Shown: positions 1 to 11,643, counted from the first letter of the stretch. The stretch: DNA of 64,000 nucleotides from Tricholoma matsutake (GCA_026075535.2 AP026541.1:868001-932000); one strand, 5' to 3'. The notes: generated from the letters alone by a model not told the origin. Numbers and translations are program-made.

Positions 1-1538
1 TTGGAAACTGTTCTCAACATCAGTATTCCCCTTTTCTTGATGCCAAAGGGCATCAAGGTGATTAAAAAATGCTGAGTTGGCCTGTATGGGGGCAATGTTT
101 TTGATGCCTAGTGATTGTTGGTTGATGGTGAGCAGACAGTTCACACAGATATTTCATTACATTTGCAAAATAAGTATTTATTGTAAGTTACTAATCTACA
201 TTTAATAACTGTTCCCAATGATGTGAGGAACTCTATGTAAGCTAGAATCTATAAACAATCTGATAGAATAACCCCTTGACATTGTTGGGAATGGTGTCAA
301 GAGGTGGCACTCACCACAATTCCTGGTGCTATGTTGGATTAGCAAGCTGTGCTCCGTACCAAGCACCATTCCGTGAAGCACTTGTATGTACCCATACTTC
401 CTTATTTTGACCCCTTTTTGCCTTTGCTATACACCTAACTACTGTACTTTACAATGCAGTTAGTTGTAGTTTATAACTTTGTTACTTTTCATGTCCTGAG
501 GGATTAATATTGCTTATAATGCCTTGGTATACCTGTCTACACTGTCACTAATGGGCTATATGAGCTGGCATAGAGTGACAAGGATAATAGGTGAGTAGGT
601 GAAAACCCTACATTGGAGGACAAAGTTTTGACTTTCAGGATTGTATCTAGGCTATTTCATCAGGGAATGGACTATACTAAATGGTTGGAAGGATATCCAG
701 ATGCCAGGTAAGGTCCATGCTCCATGGTAAGTGAAGTTCACCTATGTTGATGGGGAACCCATGCCCTAGTGAGCCAGAACCTTATCCCCCTGCCATAACC
801 TCTACTAACCTTAATTATACGTTTATATCAGACCTAGGAATCAAAGAAAGCGAACGTTTTGGCTCCACAGATCTCTCAGAGTAAGCATTCCTCCTCCTCA
901 CTCCTCATTGTCTTTTCTGTCTATACTGACCACTCTAGAGTCTTTAGGGGGCATATCACATCATTCACTATAACTATCCTGTTCTTTTTCAATGCCAATA
1001 TTAGAAGTGGAAGGCCCAGGAGTGTAGGTAAGTGATAACCTCTCCCCCCCACCCATACAGCTGCATTGACACACAACTCCTCACTCCCAGCTCTCCCAAC
1101 TTCATTCCCAACCTCTACATACATCTCTCCATCCTTCTACATACACCCTGGTGACTGTGGAGCATGTACATGCTCATTACAGGTTACCCTCTCTCACTTC
1201 TCCCCCTTCCATTCCTACCTCATACAGCACAAATAACACTTGTGTACATAGCTCTAAATATAATTATATACCTATGCACATGTAGTAGAGCCCCTCAATG
1301 GAAAAAGAGACCCCTACTCCTCTCTTTATCAAGAGAAGATGTTTGTTATTGGCCCAAAATGGGTGTAAAAGTGAAATTGATTGTTTAATAACACTCTATG
1401 CACATATATAAGTATTATCTACCAAAAAAAGCAAAGGGAAAGGGTGCAGAATGAGTGGAATAGTGAGCTCATTGTGGGGGATGATGAGTGCAATGTGGTG
1501 TGCCAACGTTGATGGCAACGTCAGAAGTAGCTGAGTTG
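1..1538. other. No recognisable gene
   Basis: I see no convincing gene in this stretch. Short open frames at 921-1124 and 1164-1388 have no family features and look like chance. The interval 570-800 has a plus-strand reading without many stops followed by a GTAAGT-like site, so it may be the remains of a spliced transposon gene, but I cannot assign it. Confidence 0.5.
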
Positions 1539-1546
1539 CCCATCAC

Positions 1547-2102
1547 TAGTGATGCCACAGCTTGGCTCGGCTCACCTGCGGCGCGGCTCAGGCACTTGAG
1601 GTGATCAAAATGGTGCTGAGTCACCCTGAGCAGCTCTGAGCCGGCTAAGCTGATTGAGATTGCCCAAAGTTGTGGGCTTGCAATCCGAGTTGTATTTATG
1701 CTTCAGTTATGTATTTTAATGGTCAAATAGGTTGTGTAGACTATTATTACAAAAGAAACAAGTTATACTATTGAGTTTTGCACAGATCTGTATCTTTGAT
1801 GAGATTATTTGGCTATGTTTATCTCCTCATACCTATTACAAAACATGTGGAAGAGATGGCTCTGGGGAGTAGGGTATAACAACATGTATTCAAAATGGCA
1901 GTAGGGACTCCTACAGAGTGTTTTATAGTGTTTTAAGAACATTTAAAGCCCTCCAGTCACTCTGAATTTGAGGCAACTTAGGGCATAGCTTGAGTGGCTC
2001 TGGGCAGCTCTGAGCTGCAAGCCAATTTATCGGCACAGCTGGCCCAAAATAGTGGCTCAGCTCAATGGCTCGCAGCTCTGAGCTGCACCGTTGGCAACAC
2101 TA
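1547..2102. mobile_element. Non-autonomous hAT-type element, 556 bp
   Basis: The left end reads TAGTGATGCC and the right end GGCAACACTA, an inverted repeat of the TAGTGTTGCC class typical of hAT elements. It is flanked by a perfect 8-bp duplication CCCATCAC at 1539-1546 and 2103-2110, the duplication size of hAT transposases. Inside both ends lie many short copies of GGCTC and AGCTCTGAGC in both orientations, like the subterminal binding repeats of hAT elements. There is no transposase reading frame, so it must move with help from another element. One TIR mismatch lies in the left arm. Confidence 0.85.
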
Positions 2103-2110
2103 CCCATCAC

Positions 2111-3104
2111 ATTGATCTCATTGTGCCAAGCTTGATCTATGATTTGATCTGTTATCAGTCCATTATCTATTGCTTACATGATATCAAAGGGCAGCCTACA
2201 TTGGGCGGGCTAGGTGGGATACCTTACAAGGTTGAAGTCAACGATATTATTGATGGGTGAGGGAGATAAGCAGATTTACTACAGATCAGTAGCTGTGATG
2301 TGATAGGATCATGTCAACTAATATGTGGTGTGTGGGCACCTACTCCAGGTAGTCACGTGACCATAGCTAGTTAGACAGTCACATGTGGTAGAGTCACATC
2401 AGAACATCATTGCTTGCTGCCTCCACCATAGCTAGGATCACCTCTGGCATGTCCAATACTGTGGGAGGTGAAATGGTGGCTCGATATTGATGCTTGCAGG
2501 ATGATATAATTAATTAGAAAATAAATTCTCAAAAAGGAAAAATACAAAAAAGGAAGGAAAAAGATTTTCTGTTCATTCCCTCACAGTCCCTGTGCATCTT
2601 GGCAATTAATTAACTACCCCATGTGTAAACATGAATTTGGGCCTCTTGTATGCACTAGGATTTCCCTGAATTATTTTAGCTTTTCTAAGCCACACAATTG
2701 GAATAGTAAAGTGTAAATCAATCACACAACATCTGGAGATGCATGAAATCCTATGGGAATTGGGTAACCCATGACCTATTTTAAGGATAGATAGTTGGGA
2801 TTAATTTCAAGAATGACAAACAAGTATTAGATGAATTAACAAGGAAGTTAAAAAAATGCAAAATATAAAAATTGCAATAGGAGAATAAAGGCTGCATCAA
2901 AAGTCCTAGGACTTATCAGATTGTAGAGAGCCTTCAGCAGATTATTTGAAAGAAAGAAAGAGATAAGCAATGGATGTACTAGTATTTGTGGTGGGACCTA
3001 AAAATTCCAGGGATTGATCATGACAGGAAAGGAAGCATGGTGCAAGTTAATTAGAGTCCAAAAGAGATGATAGAAAATGAACCCACAACAGAGGAGATAT
3101 GATA
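2111..3104. other. No recognisable gene
   Basis: This is AT-rich spacer. Open frames are short and show no family motif. The right part (about 2870-3104) is the immediate flank of the large hAT element that begins at 3113. Confidence 0.4.
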
Positions 3105-3332
3105 GTCCAAAGTAGGGACTACCATGGATGGACCCAGGTCCATCCGGGTGAATATCCATGGATGATGTACTGAAGTCCATGGATATGGGTGGATCCATGG
3201 ATCATCCATGGGTATCCATATGAATACTACTATTTTTTATGCTCTCAAATGCTCTAATATATGTACCATGGTCTATTAAAATGTTTTTGCAAGGTCAATT
3301 ACCTGCTGGAGTGCCTTGTTGGCAGTTGGCAC

Positions 3333-3599
3333 TAGTGTTGCCATGAGGGCCCATGTCTTCAAGTCAGACTTTTTTGATTGCTGTATATCTCTGTAAGTAC
3401 ATCATTGTAGAACATAAACTAATTAATGTGGGGTACATATTTATCACTGCTATTGACCAATCCAATTTACGTAATTTTTGGATTTGTTGATAGCAGCAAT
3501 AAATATGTACCCTGCATTTATTTGTTTACATCATACAATGATGTGCTTGCAGAGATATACAGCAATCAAAAAGTTCAACTTGAAGTCATGGCAACACTA
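3333..3599. mobile_element. hAT fold-back MITE, 267 bp
   Basis: It starts TAGTGTTGCC and ends GGCAACACTA, flanked by a perfect 8-bp duplication GTTGGCAC (3325-3332 and 3600-3607). The complementarity is not limited to the tips: most of the left half pairs with the right half, for example GGGTACATATTTATCACTG near 3431 with its complement near 3510. The whole unit could fold into one long imperfect hairpin. No coding capacity. It lies inside the larger hAT element and shares its TIR class with the element at 1547-2102. Confidence 0.9.
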
Positions 3600-3740
3600 G
3601 TTGGCACACATGATGTTATCTATTATACTGAGTAAAGTTTGTACTTAAGACTGCTTCTTTTAATCAGAAAATGGTTTTACACCAATAAATATTACTGTGA
3701 AATACATCTGAAATACCATAGGAATTTGTACAATTACAAT

Positions 3741-4102
3741 TCAAGTTCTCCAAAACCTGGATTCCTCATCTGTCTCTTCTACCTCATCTTCCAACTCAGT
3801 CTCATCAACTTCTTTCTGAGGTCCCACCTGCTCTTCACTTCCCATTTGCTTCTGAACAATCTTAATGGTTTCTGAAAGTCCTGAATAGAGTGGAGTTTTG
3901 GCCCAAGATACAACTGCAACTTGAGCCTTGAAGGTCTGTGGGCTGGTGTTATGCTGAAGGTGATTGATCTCAAGCCTTCCAACTGCGAATGCACATTCAG
4001 CATCCACTGATGATGCTAAAAGAGTGTCTGAGTAGAAGCAAAAATAAGAATTATTACACTTACCTGGTGCTGAGCAAAAATCAAGCCCCATCTTTGCTAA
4101 CC
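3741..4102 (-). pseudogene. hAT transposase C-terminus (dimerisation domain)
   Basis: The translated stretch holds the hAT C-terminal dimerisation signature: LASSVDAE followed by AFAVGRL, then NHLQH and VSWAKTPLY, and an acidic tail rich in E and D before the stop at 3741. A short intron (about 4028-4063, GTAAGT to CAG, branch-like CTTCTAC) appears to separate FCSAP from the dimerisation exon; its 36 nt is a multiple of three, so the frame is open either way. The upstream exon is cut at 4102 by Gypsy-1 and resumes beyond it at 10149. Most of the catalytic domain is not found. The family assignment rests on the SVDAE/AF/GRL pattern. Confidence 0.7.
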
Positions 4103-4528
4103 TATAAGGGCAACCTAAGCCTCTAGCAAAGGGAAATCTGAAGTTAAAATTATACTACATAATACAGGCATTGGGGACACACCTAGCAAAGGGAAATCCG
4201 AAGAGAAAACTCTAAGGATCCCCTTGCTGATGCCCAGTATATGTGAAGACGACAAAAATCAAATATAACCTAAAAATAGAAAAAGGCAGAGATAGGTGGA
4301 TCAAGGCCGCCGAATGACATCATACCAAGGGGTATGTGTCAGAAGGGGTACTCCGCCTCTAAATATAAAAGTGTCAACATGTACAAACATGATAGCAAGG
4401 GAAAATTAGTAATAAAATCCGGAAAAATCATAGAAAATGAAGAATAAAAGGAAATGAGGTGGGGAAAAATATAGGACAAACATAAAAAATAGGAAAAACA
4501 CACAGGGCACCACCCTAGTCCCCTTACA
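4103..4528 (-). repeat. Gypsy-1 3' LTR
   Basis: 426 bp, ending in TATAAGGG and CCCTTACA on the plus strand (an imperfect inverted repeat). In element orientation it contains CATATACT at 4236-4243 as a TATA-like box and, about 30 nt downstream, the predicted transcript start AGAGTTTTCT (complement of 4204-4213), which matches the primer site beside the other LTR. Confidence 0.95.
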
Positions 4529-4545
4529 TTACCCCCTCTCTAAGA
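4529..4545 (-). promoter_or_regulatory. Gypsy-1 polypurine tract
   Basis: On the minus strand, AGAGAGGGGGTAA lies directly against the 3' LTR. This is the expected position and composition for the plus-strand DNA primer of an LTR retrotransposon. Confidence 0.75.
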
Positions 4546-7500
4546 TGCATCACCCCAATGCATTCCAAATTGCATACGACCAAAGTCCATGACTTGAATG
4601 CAATGTGGTGCAGCAGTGTGCCGTTGGTGGAATTCCTTGATTAACCGAGGGGCATTTATGTCAGACTCTTCGACCCATGAGTTCTCCTCATACCCATAAC
4701 CCTTCCAATGTACCAAATACTGGAGTTTTCCTCGATGCAAATGGCTGTCCAAGATTGACTCAACTTTGTATTGGGGTTCTCCCTCGATCACTGTAGGTGG
4801 TGGTGGTGGGTGTGAATGGCGTCCCGGGAATGGATCTGGGGGAGCTGGAAGCAATTTGACAACATGGAAGATGGGATGGAGTCTGGACATGGAGGCTGGG
4901 AGGCGTAGACGATAGGCATGCATTCCAATGCACTTGACAATGGGGAAAGGTCCCAAGAAGTGATGAGCGAGTTTCTTGGATGGACATGTAGTGGAGACGT
5001 CACTGGAGTCAAGATAAACTCGATCACCAACCTTGTACTGAGGGGTTGGGGAGTGGCGTTGGTTGTAAAATCACGCCATGTCATCCTTCGCCTTTGCTAA
5101 GGCTGCCCTTGCCTCCTCCAAGCTATCCCTCATGTGTTCTGTGAAATCATTCACTGTCTCAATGTGTGAGGGAGTTTGGCAAGGTTCAAATCCCATGCGT
5201 GGATGTCGTCCAGTGTCTAAGAGGAAAGGGGTCTGTTGAGTGGAAGCATGGACATGGTTGTTGTATCTGAACTCGGCCAAAGGAAGGAGATCATCCCAAT
5301 CGTCCTGGCGTTCATTGACAAAGAGGCAGATGTACTGCTCCAGTTCCTGGTTGACTCGCTCCGTCTGGCCATCAGTTTGTGGGTGATAAGTGGTTGAAGC
5401 GAGGAGTTTGATCCCCAGGAGTCGGTACAGCTCATGAGTGAACTCTGCCATGAACTGAGGGCCACGATCCGAGAGGAAGGCACCAGGAAGTCCATGTAAT
5501 TTCCACACATGGTGGAGGTAGAGTCAAGCGGCACCTAGGGCACTGACAGTGGTGTGAGTGGGAATGAAGTGAGCGCGTTTTCCCACTGAGTCAACTGTGC
5601 ACATCACTGCATCAAACCCGTTTGACTCTGGCAATTCCACCACAAAGTCGATGCTGACGACATCCCAACGACTCTCTGGAACAGGAAGAGGGTGTAGCTC
5701 ACCAATAGGCTTGCAATGAGGAACCTTGGTGCATAAGCAAAGGTCACAAGTGTGACAATACTGACCAATGAGCCGTGACATTTGTGGCCACCAATAGTTC
5801 CATGAGGTGAGCTCCAAGGTCTTCCAGTGTCCAGGGTGGCCAGCAATCTGTGAGTCATGGTGTTGGGATATGATGCGCCGGCGAAGGTCTGGGTCATTGG
5901 GAACATAGATGTGATCCCTGAAATACAACAAGTCCTCCTTTTCAGCCCACTCTGCCGCACGTAAGGAAAGGGTCGATCCCTTCCTCAGTTCTTTAACAGC
6001 TCGGGCAACAACATCCTCATGTAAACCGCTACGGTTTGTGCGATGAATGTCATGTAGGATGTCCCGCTCCTCGCCCTGGGGTGCAATGCCTTCCAGTGCC
6101 CAAATGGTGAACAGGTCTGGCTGCAACAGCACAATGTTTTGGTTGTCACCGCTGCCATCCCCATGGTCTGCACGTCGGGATAGGGCATTGGTCTTCCCCA
6201 TGCTGCAACCTGGACGGTGGTGCAAGGAGAAGTCGAATCTAGATAGATACAGGGACCAACAAGCTTGACAATGGTTCAATTTCTTGGCCATCATGAAGTA
6301 CTCCAGATTCTTGTGATCCGTCCAAATTTCCACCTTGTGTTGGGCACCCTTGAGGAAGTGTCACCACTCCTCAAGCGCACACATTATCGCCAACATCTCC
6401 TTGTCATGGATCTCGTAGTTTTGCTCTACAGCACTAAGACTTTTGGAGTAGAACACAACAGGATGCCACTTCTGGTCCTCCGGAGACTGCTGAGACAACA
6501 TGGTGCCCATCGCAAAGTGAGAACTGTTGGCTTCTACACGAAAAGGATGCGAATCATCAGCAAAGGTAAGGATCGGAGCGGAAGTGACCATCTCCTTAAG
6601 CTTTTCAAATGCCTCCTGTTGTGCATTATCCCACCTCCATGCCTCCTTTCCTGTCAAGTCAAACAGTGGTCATGCATGATGTGAGAAATCCTTGATAAAA
6701 CACCGATAGAAATTGATGAAGCCCAGGAAAGACTGCACCTCCTTCTTGTTCGTGGGTGTCGGCCAAGCTGTGACCCCGTTTACCTTGATAGGATCCATCT
6801 CCACTTGACCCTCCGAGATAATCAGGCCGAGGTACTTGATCTTGGTCCTTTCAAACTCGCATTTGTCCTGATGAAGGTAGAGTTTGTACCATCAAAGTCA
6901 CTCTAGGACGAGGCACATGATGCAACGGTGCTCTTCAACCGTGTGAGTGAAGATGAGGATGTCATCGAGATAGATGCAGACAATGCCTTCGAGGATGAGG
7001 TCGTGGAAGATGTCATTCATCATGGTCTGAAAGGTGGCAGGGCTATTAGTAAGGCCAAAGAACATGACAAGTGGTTCAAAAAGACCACAGTTGGTATGAA
7101 AGGCTGCCTTCCACTCATCTCCCTCCTTTATCCTCACATTATTATAGCCCCAATGGACATCAAGCTTGGTGAAGTATCGGGCTCCACGGAGCTGGTTTAT
7201 GAGTTTGGAGATGAGGGGTAGTGGGTAGCGATTTTTGACCGTGATGTTGTTGAGCCTTCTGTAGTCTTGAACTGGTCAAAGTGAGCCATCCTTCTTCTTG
7301 ACAAAGAAAAAGGGAGAGGCCATGGGTGACTTCAATGGTCGAATACTCCAGAGGCCAGGTTCTCATTGATGAACTGGTCAAGCTGCCATTGTTCTTCCAG
7401 AGAGAGAGGATAGACCTTGCAGGATGAAGGGGTTGCGCTGGGGGTGAGTTCGATCACGTGATCCCATGGCTTGCGCACAGGAAGAGAGTCGAATGACTCC

Positions 7501-8441
7501 TTGGAGAACATGTCTTCAAACTCATGGAGATGAGGGAGTAAGGAGTTAGTAGAGGATTTAGCAGCGTTGTTTTTGTGGAAGGCCTCGGCGAGGTGTTGGG
7601 ATATGTTCGATGTGGCACACACCTCATGCGATGAGCAAATCGCAGTGTAGAAGATCTGATCACCCTCCTCCACTTCCTCTGGGTCCTCATCATCATCATC
7701 TGAGTCCGGCATTAGATCAGGAACCCCTTCCAATTCCACTTCAGGTATAGGCAGGGGTCCAGCACGACACTTCTGAGTACGTTGTATTGCCGCCTTCTGT
7801 CCACGACATTCTTGCCTGGCTTCTGTGAAACACATCCAACAGAGGGATGGATATCGGCTCATGGTAACCTCCCCGGTACGCCAGTCGACCTCTGGGTTAT
7901 GGTCTCGAAGCCATGGATATCCCGAAATCACCTTTTGCTTTCCTAATTGAGTGACAGAAAAAAGGGCATGCTCACTATGATCTTTGTAACGGAGAACCAG
8001 GTCTGCAACCTCTCAGATGGCACCAGCTTCATTTGGGGATCCATCCACATTATATACAGGTATTGGATGTGAGAGTGAGCGAGTATTTAGGCAATGTTGT
8101 TGTACCAGATGGGAATCGATGAAGAGACCAGTCGCACCAGAGTCCAGGAGTGCAGAGACACCTAGTATCTGTCCAGTGTCGGTCGTCTGCAGTTTGATGG
8201 CTAGGTTTAAGGAATGTGCAGAGGGAGTGGATGCCACAATATACTTGTGTGGTAGTTTACGCTCCCATAATTTAATTTTGGGATGTGGAGTAGAAGGAGA
8301 GATGGGGAGAGCAGGTACGTCTTTAGCCAACTTCGAAGGGTCAGAGAGGGGAGCAGTCACAGAAATGGATTCATTCTCTGGGGATTCAACTGACAAGACT
8401 TCAAAGCGGTTATGGACAGGCAGTGAGCGCGTACAATTCAC
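4540..8441 (-). pseudogene. Gypsy-1 pol: protease, RT, RNase H, integrase, chromodomain
   Basis: The aspartic protease active site LLDSGATGLF lies near 8120-8150. The segment 8441-7332 is one frame broken by a TGA. A one-base loss near 7335-7350 shifts the frame just before IRPLKSPMASPFF, where reverse transcriptase starts. From there to 4540 all segments share a single frame interrupted only by TGA codons. The RT catalytic box is intact (YLDD near 6985). Integrase has its HHCC finger (GHPGHWKTLELTSWNYWW region) and an intact SDRGPQF. The C-terminus has the LGPFPI motif and a chromodomain (YKVESILD, LVHWKGYG, NSWV), which in related elements guides integration to heterochromatin. Each TGA falls where homologues usually carry Arg. 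Confidence 0.9.
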
Positions 8442-9691
8442 TCGCTGCGAATAGGAAAATCCTGCTCCTCTACAACTTCCAACTTAATCTCCTCTGCAAC
8501 TTGATCCTTTGCTTCCTCAACATCTACAAGCGCCAACAAATCTTGCAGGAGTTCATCTCGTCCCTCGGGGGTGAGCATGCAGATATCCTGACGATGGGGA
8601 CATGCTCCAGCCCTGTGTCCAGGTTCCCCACAACGGTAGCAGAGATCCAACTTATGTGCACAGCTGCAGGCTGCATCAACATCCATTGGTACTGGGACAT
8701 TGATGGCTGGTGTGGGAGTTTGATGAACAGGAATGGGGTTAGGGTGGGGGAGGCTTCGATTGAAGGTGTAGGGCGTATGAGTGGTAGTTGGAGCACGGAA
8801 TGCAGCATTAAACACCGCATTTGTGAGTCGGTTCTCGTCACAGAGTGAAGCAGCTTCATACCAAGCAAGGATATCATCATCTGCTGGGCGCCCTTCCAAC
8901 ATCTGTGCAATCTGGTCCTGAATTTCTCGGTTGAGCCCCCGTTGGAACTTCACCACCACTGGTAACCCACTCCCATATCCTGCCATGTCCACCAAATCCT
9001 TGAACTCATCAATATACTCGTCCACGGATCGACATCCCTGGTGGTAAGCAGATGACTCAAGTCATGTCACTGCTCAGTGGCATTCATTGAGGGGGCAGAA
9101 GTGGCGTACAAACTCAGCTCAAAAGTCACCCCAAGTGGAGAAAGGTAGAGAACTGAGTTCTTTAGTTTGACGTAGGATACGGTCCACATAGAGATAGGCG
9201 CATTCAGATTTCATGTATGTGAAGGCCCAATAAATTTTTGCAGCCTCATCGACAAATTGATGCAACTGGAGACTAATGTATAACTCACAGGAATTAAGGA
9301 ATGCATGTCCCTGCGCACGTGCACCATTAAATTCGGTGGGGGGGGACAGTTTGATCTGGGCACATTCCTTAGTGGACGCATTTGGCAAAATGTTGTTGTT
9401 GGGTGCACTTGGAGTCGTAAAGGGGGAACTATTGGTCATAGGGTTAGCCTGGAGGGTCCTAACGAAGTTTTCAATCGTAGATTTAAGCGAGTCAATTTGC
9501 GCACGCATTCCGGAAACGTCGCTTTCAAGTGCGTCGAAGCGTTCTGATGCACCCATGTCGCTATGGAGCGCATTTGGCAAAGATGGCGGCGTAATAAAGG
9601 CGAGATTATCTGGCACAGTGTGTAGGGACTCTGTGGAGCTTTGGGAAGTGTCGTCCAGTCCGTACCTGCCTATTTTGGGCAGCGCGTTCAC
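8438..9691 (-). pseudogene. Gypsy-1 gag
   Basis: The N-terminal part (9691-9119, 190 aa) has a coiled-coil-like stretch (ERFDALESDVSGMRAQIDSL) followed by a capsid segment. After stop codons near 9060-9120 the capsid continues (DEYIDEFKDLVDMAGY, FQRGLNREIQDQIA) and ends in a CCHC zinc knuckle CYRCGEPGHRAGAC near 8600-8640. This is the usual gag organisation of Ty3/Gypsy elements: capsid assembly plus nucleic-acid binding. The two halves are separated by stops, so no full-length Gag can be made from this copy. Confidence 0.85.
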
Positions 9692-9710
9692 GATTTTCGG
9701 GCCTTAGGGG

Positions 9711-9720
9711 AGAGTTTTCT
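9711..9720 (-). promoter_or_regulatory. Gypsy-1 self-primer binding site
   Basis: Two bases from the 5' LTR the plus strand reads AGAGTTTTCT. The same sequence occurs in element sense inside the LTR (complement of 4204-4213; 9/10 in the 5' LTR at 9824-9833), about 30 nt after a TATA-like box. The RNA 5' end could therefore fold back and prime, as in the Tf1/sushi group. I see no tRNA-type TGG primer site here. Confidence 0.65.
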
Positions 9721-9722
9721 AC

Positions 9723-10148
9723 TATAAGGGCAACCTAAGCCTCTAGCAAAGGGAAATCTGAAGTTAAAATTATACTACATAATACAGGCATTGGGGACAC
9801 ACCTAGCAAAGGGAAATCTGAAGAGAAAACTCCAAGGATCCCCTTGCTGATGCCCAGTATATGTGAAGACAACAAAAATCAAATATAACCTAAAAATAGA
9901 AAAAGGCGGAGATAGGCAGATCAAGGCCACCGAATGACATCATACCAAGGGGTATGTGTCAGAAGGGGTACTCCGCCTCTAAATATAAAAGTGTCAACAT
10001 GTACAAACATGATAGCAAGGGAAAATTAGTAATAAAATCCGGAAAAATCATAGAAAATGAAGAATAGAAGGAAATGATGTGGGGAAAAATATAGGATGAA
10101 CATAAAAAATAGGAAAAACACACAGGGCACCCCCTTAGTCCCCTTACA
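9723..10148 (-). repeat. Gypsy-1 5' LTR
   Basis: 426 bp, same length as the 3' LTR. Differences are mainly transitions, for instance CG versus CA in GAAGACRACAAAAATC. It contains the promoter-like box at 9856-9863 and the self-primer partner at 9824-9833. Confidence 0.95.
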
Positions 10149-10200
10149 TAACCGAGGTCACTGCTCAATGGCTTGATGCCAGTACTTCATGATTCCTCCA
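10149..10200 (-). pseudogene. hAT transposase fragment upstream of Gypsy-1
   Basis: The minus strand reads IMKYWHQAIEQ, a TGA, then PRLAKMG once the Gypsy-1 target duplication is bridged to 4102. This is the WH...PRLA.MALDF segment that precedes the SVDAE domain in hAT transposases, and it joins in frame with the fragment at 3741-4102. The TGA again sits at a likely Arg position. Further upstream the gene is lost in tandem repeats. Confidence 0.6.
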
Positions 10201-10880
10201 ACCTCCTTGATAGTAGGTCACATGACAGTCATTTTCAAACTCGGCATGAAAAGCAGGTCAGAATGGTGTATAACAACACTTTTCAAAAGTTTCCCTTCAA
10301 CATACTCTAATATGACACTAAATATCCTGCCAGAATATCTTGATGATTCCATATTTCACACACCAATTGGATTTGATCATTCAATAAAACTGTGAGAATG
10401 ACAAAAATACAAGAGGTATATCTTGATGATGCCTTAATGGCTTTACTTGATCATTCAAAGAGAGCAAGAATGTCAAGAAAAAGCATGTGAAACTCAGATT
10501 AAAAAATCTGGTCAAAATTGTATGTACCATCACTATGTTTTATATACAGTGTCACATGACTATGCAAGGGTGATTTTCAAACTCAGCTGAAAATTGTGGT
10601 CAGAATGGTATATAACATCACTATGTTCCATATATGGTAGGTCACATGACTATGCAAGGGTGATTTTCAAACTTGGCTGAAAATTGCAGTCAGAATGGTA
10701 TATAACATCACTATGTTCTATATGGTAGGTCACATGATCAGATGGATATCATTTTCAAACTCAGTATAAAAATCCGGTCAGAATGGTATATAACATCACT
10801 ATGTTCTATATATAGGTCACATCATACAGATGTCATTTTTGAACTCAGCACAAAAAGTTATAACATCACTATGTGAGGGA
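10200..10880. repeat. Degenerate ~88-bp tandem repeat
   Basis: The string AACATCACTATG recurs at about 10526 (as ACCATCACTATG), 10614, 10704, 10792 and 10862, at spacings of about 88, 90, 88 and 70 bp. Each unit also has GGTCACATGA, ATTTTCAAACT and GTCAGAATGGTATATAA. An older partial unit lies at about 10205-10290. The block sits inside the large hAT element where the transposase gene would be expected. No coding potential is apparent. Confidence 0.75.
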
Positions 10881-11150
10881 CTGAACTAAATTTAATCACT
10901 AAGTCACCTGCAAGCTAGGACTTTGCTCGGACTCTGCTCGGATTTTGATCCAACTTTTGTCTTTACAACTCTGAAATTTTTTTTACTAGGACTCTGGGCA
11001 GAGTCTGAGGACTGTCCGCAGACTCCATGCAGACAGCTAGGACTCTGCTCAGACTCTGGTAGGATTCTGCTCAGAGTCCGCAGACAGCTAGGAGTCCATG
11101 TGGAGTCTGTGTGGATTATGTGGGGGACAGTAAAGTACTGTCATTCCTTA
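10880..11150. repeat. Subterminal-repeat block with a degenerate hairpin-element end
   Basis: Short repeats of the form GGACTCTGCTCGGACTC and GCAGACAGCTAGGA fill this stretch. It ends in GTGGGGGACAGTAAAGTACT, which resembles the right terminus of elements A, B and C (GGGGGAGTGTAAAGTACT in A). I could not find a left terminus, so this is at most a truncated or diverged relative. The segment 11150-11500 to its right has no recognisable gene. Confidence 0.4.
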
Positions 11151-11643
11151 CCAAGACTATACTTGTGCTAGAGGGCCATTTGTTGCATGGCAATTCCGAG
11201 TTCTGTAGGGGGCTGGGGGCTTTACCTGCTTAGAGCATACACAGCCACTATTGCAGTGGCCAGCTGGCTTTGGCTTGGTTTTTGTAGAATCAGGGCCCCA
11301 CTTCTGGCCATTCCATTTCGACTGATGTTCATGGGTGAAAAAGGGGAGGGGGGTTACTAAAGGGACCTCGCAAGATCCGAAATGGATGAGAATCAAAATA
11401 GGCCACTTTGGCAATTACCACACTAATAGATCAGATGAGACATCCAGCCAGCTCAATCGACAATACCTCGTCTCAATAAATTCAGAACTCAGAATTACTC
11501 ATTTATTTAAATTTAATAGTAACCATCCATTCATCCATGGATATCACCCATGAAATATCCATATCCATATCCATCCATCCATATGTCATATCCATGGATG
11601 GTCACCCGGATGATGGCCATCCATGGTAGTCCCTAGTCCGAAG

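Larger units (their letters stand above)
4103..10148 (-). mobile_element. Gypsy-1, Ty3/Gypsy chromodomain LTR retrotransposon
   Basis: This is a complete 6,046-bp element on the minus strand with two 426-bp LTRs and a perfect 5-bp duplication TAACC (4098-4102 and 10149-10153). The order gag, protease, reverse transcriptase, RNase H, integrase, chromodomain is that of Ty3/Gypsy chromoviruses. It interrupts the hAT transposase exon: skipping the element rejoins the coding sequence at the duplication. The LTRs differ at about a dozen places, mostly C/T or A/G. The coding region carries one frameshift and several TGA stops, so this copy is not autonomous. Confidence 0.95.
3113..11635 (-). mobile_element. 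hAT element enlarged by nested insertions
   Basis: The left end begins TAGGGACTACCATGGATGG and the right end is its reverse complement; both arms continue with ATCCGGGTGA and many ATCCATGG subterminal repeats. The flanks GTCCAAAG (3105-3112) and GTCCGAAG (11636-11643) form an 8-bp duplication with one A/G difference. Inside are a hAT transposase remnant on the minus strand, Gypsy-1 (4103-10148), a fold-back MITE (3333-3599) and a tandem-repeat block. Without Gypsy-1 and the MITE the element would be about 2.2 kb, so much of the transposase gene is missing. The ends and duplication are seen directly; the single-element reading is an inference from them. Confidence 0.75.

Noticed and set aside
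5217..5534. Extra Ser-rich gene in Gypsy-1
   Set aside because: Shadow frame of integrase; the integrase reading has the conserved motifs.
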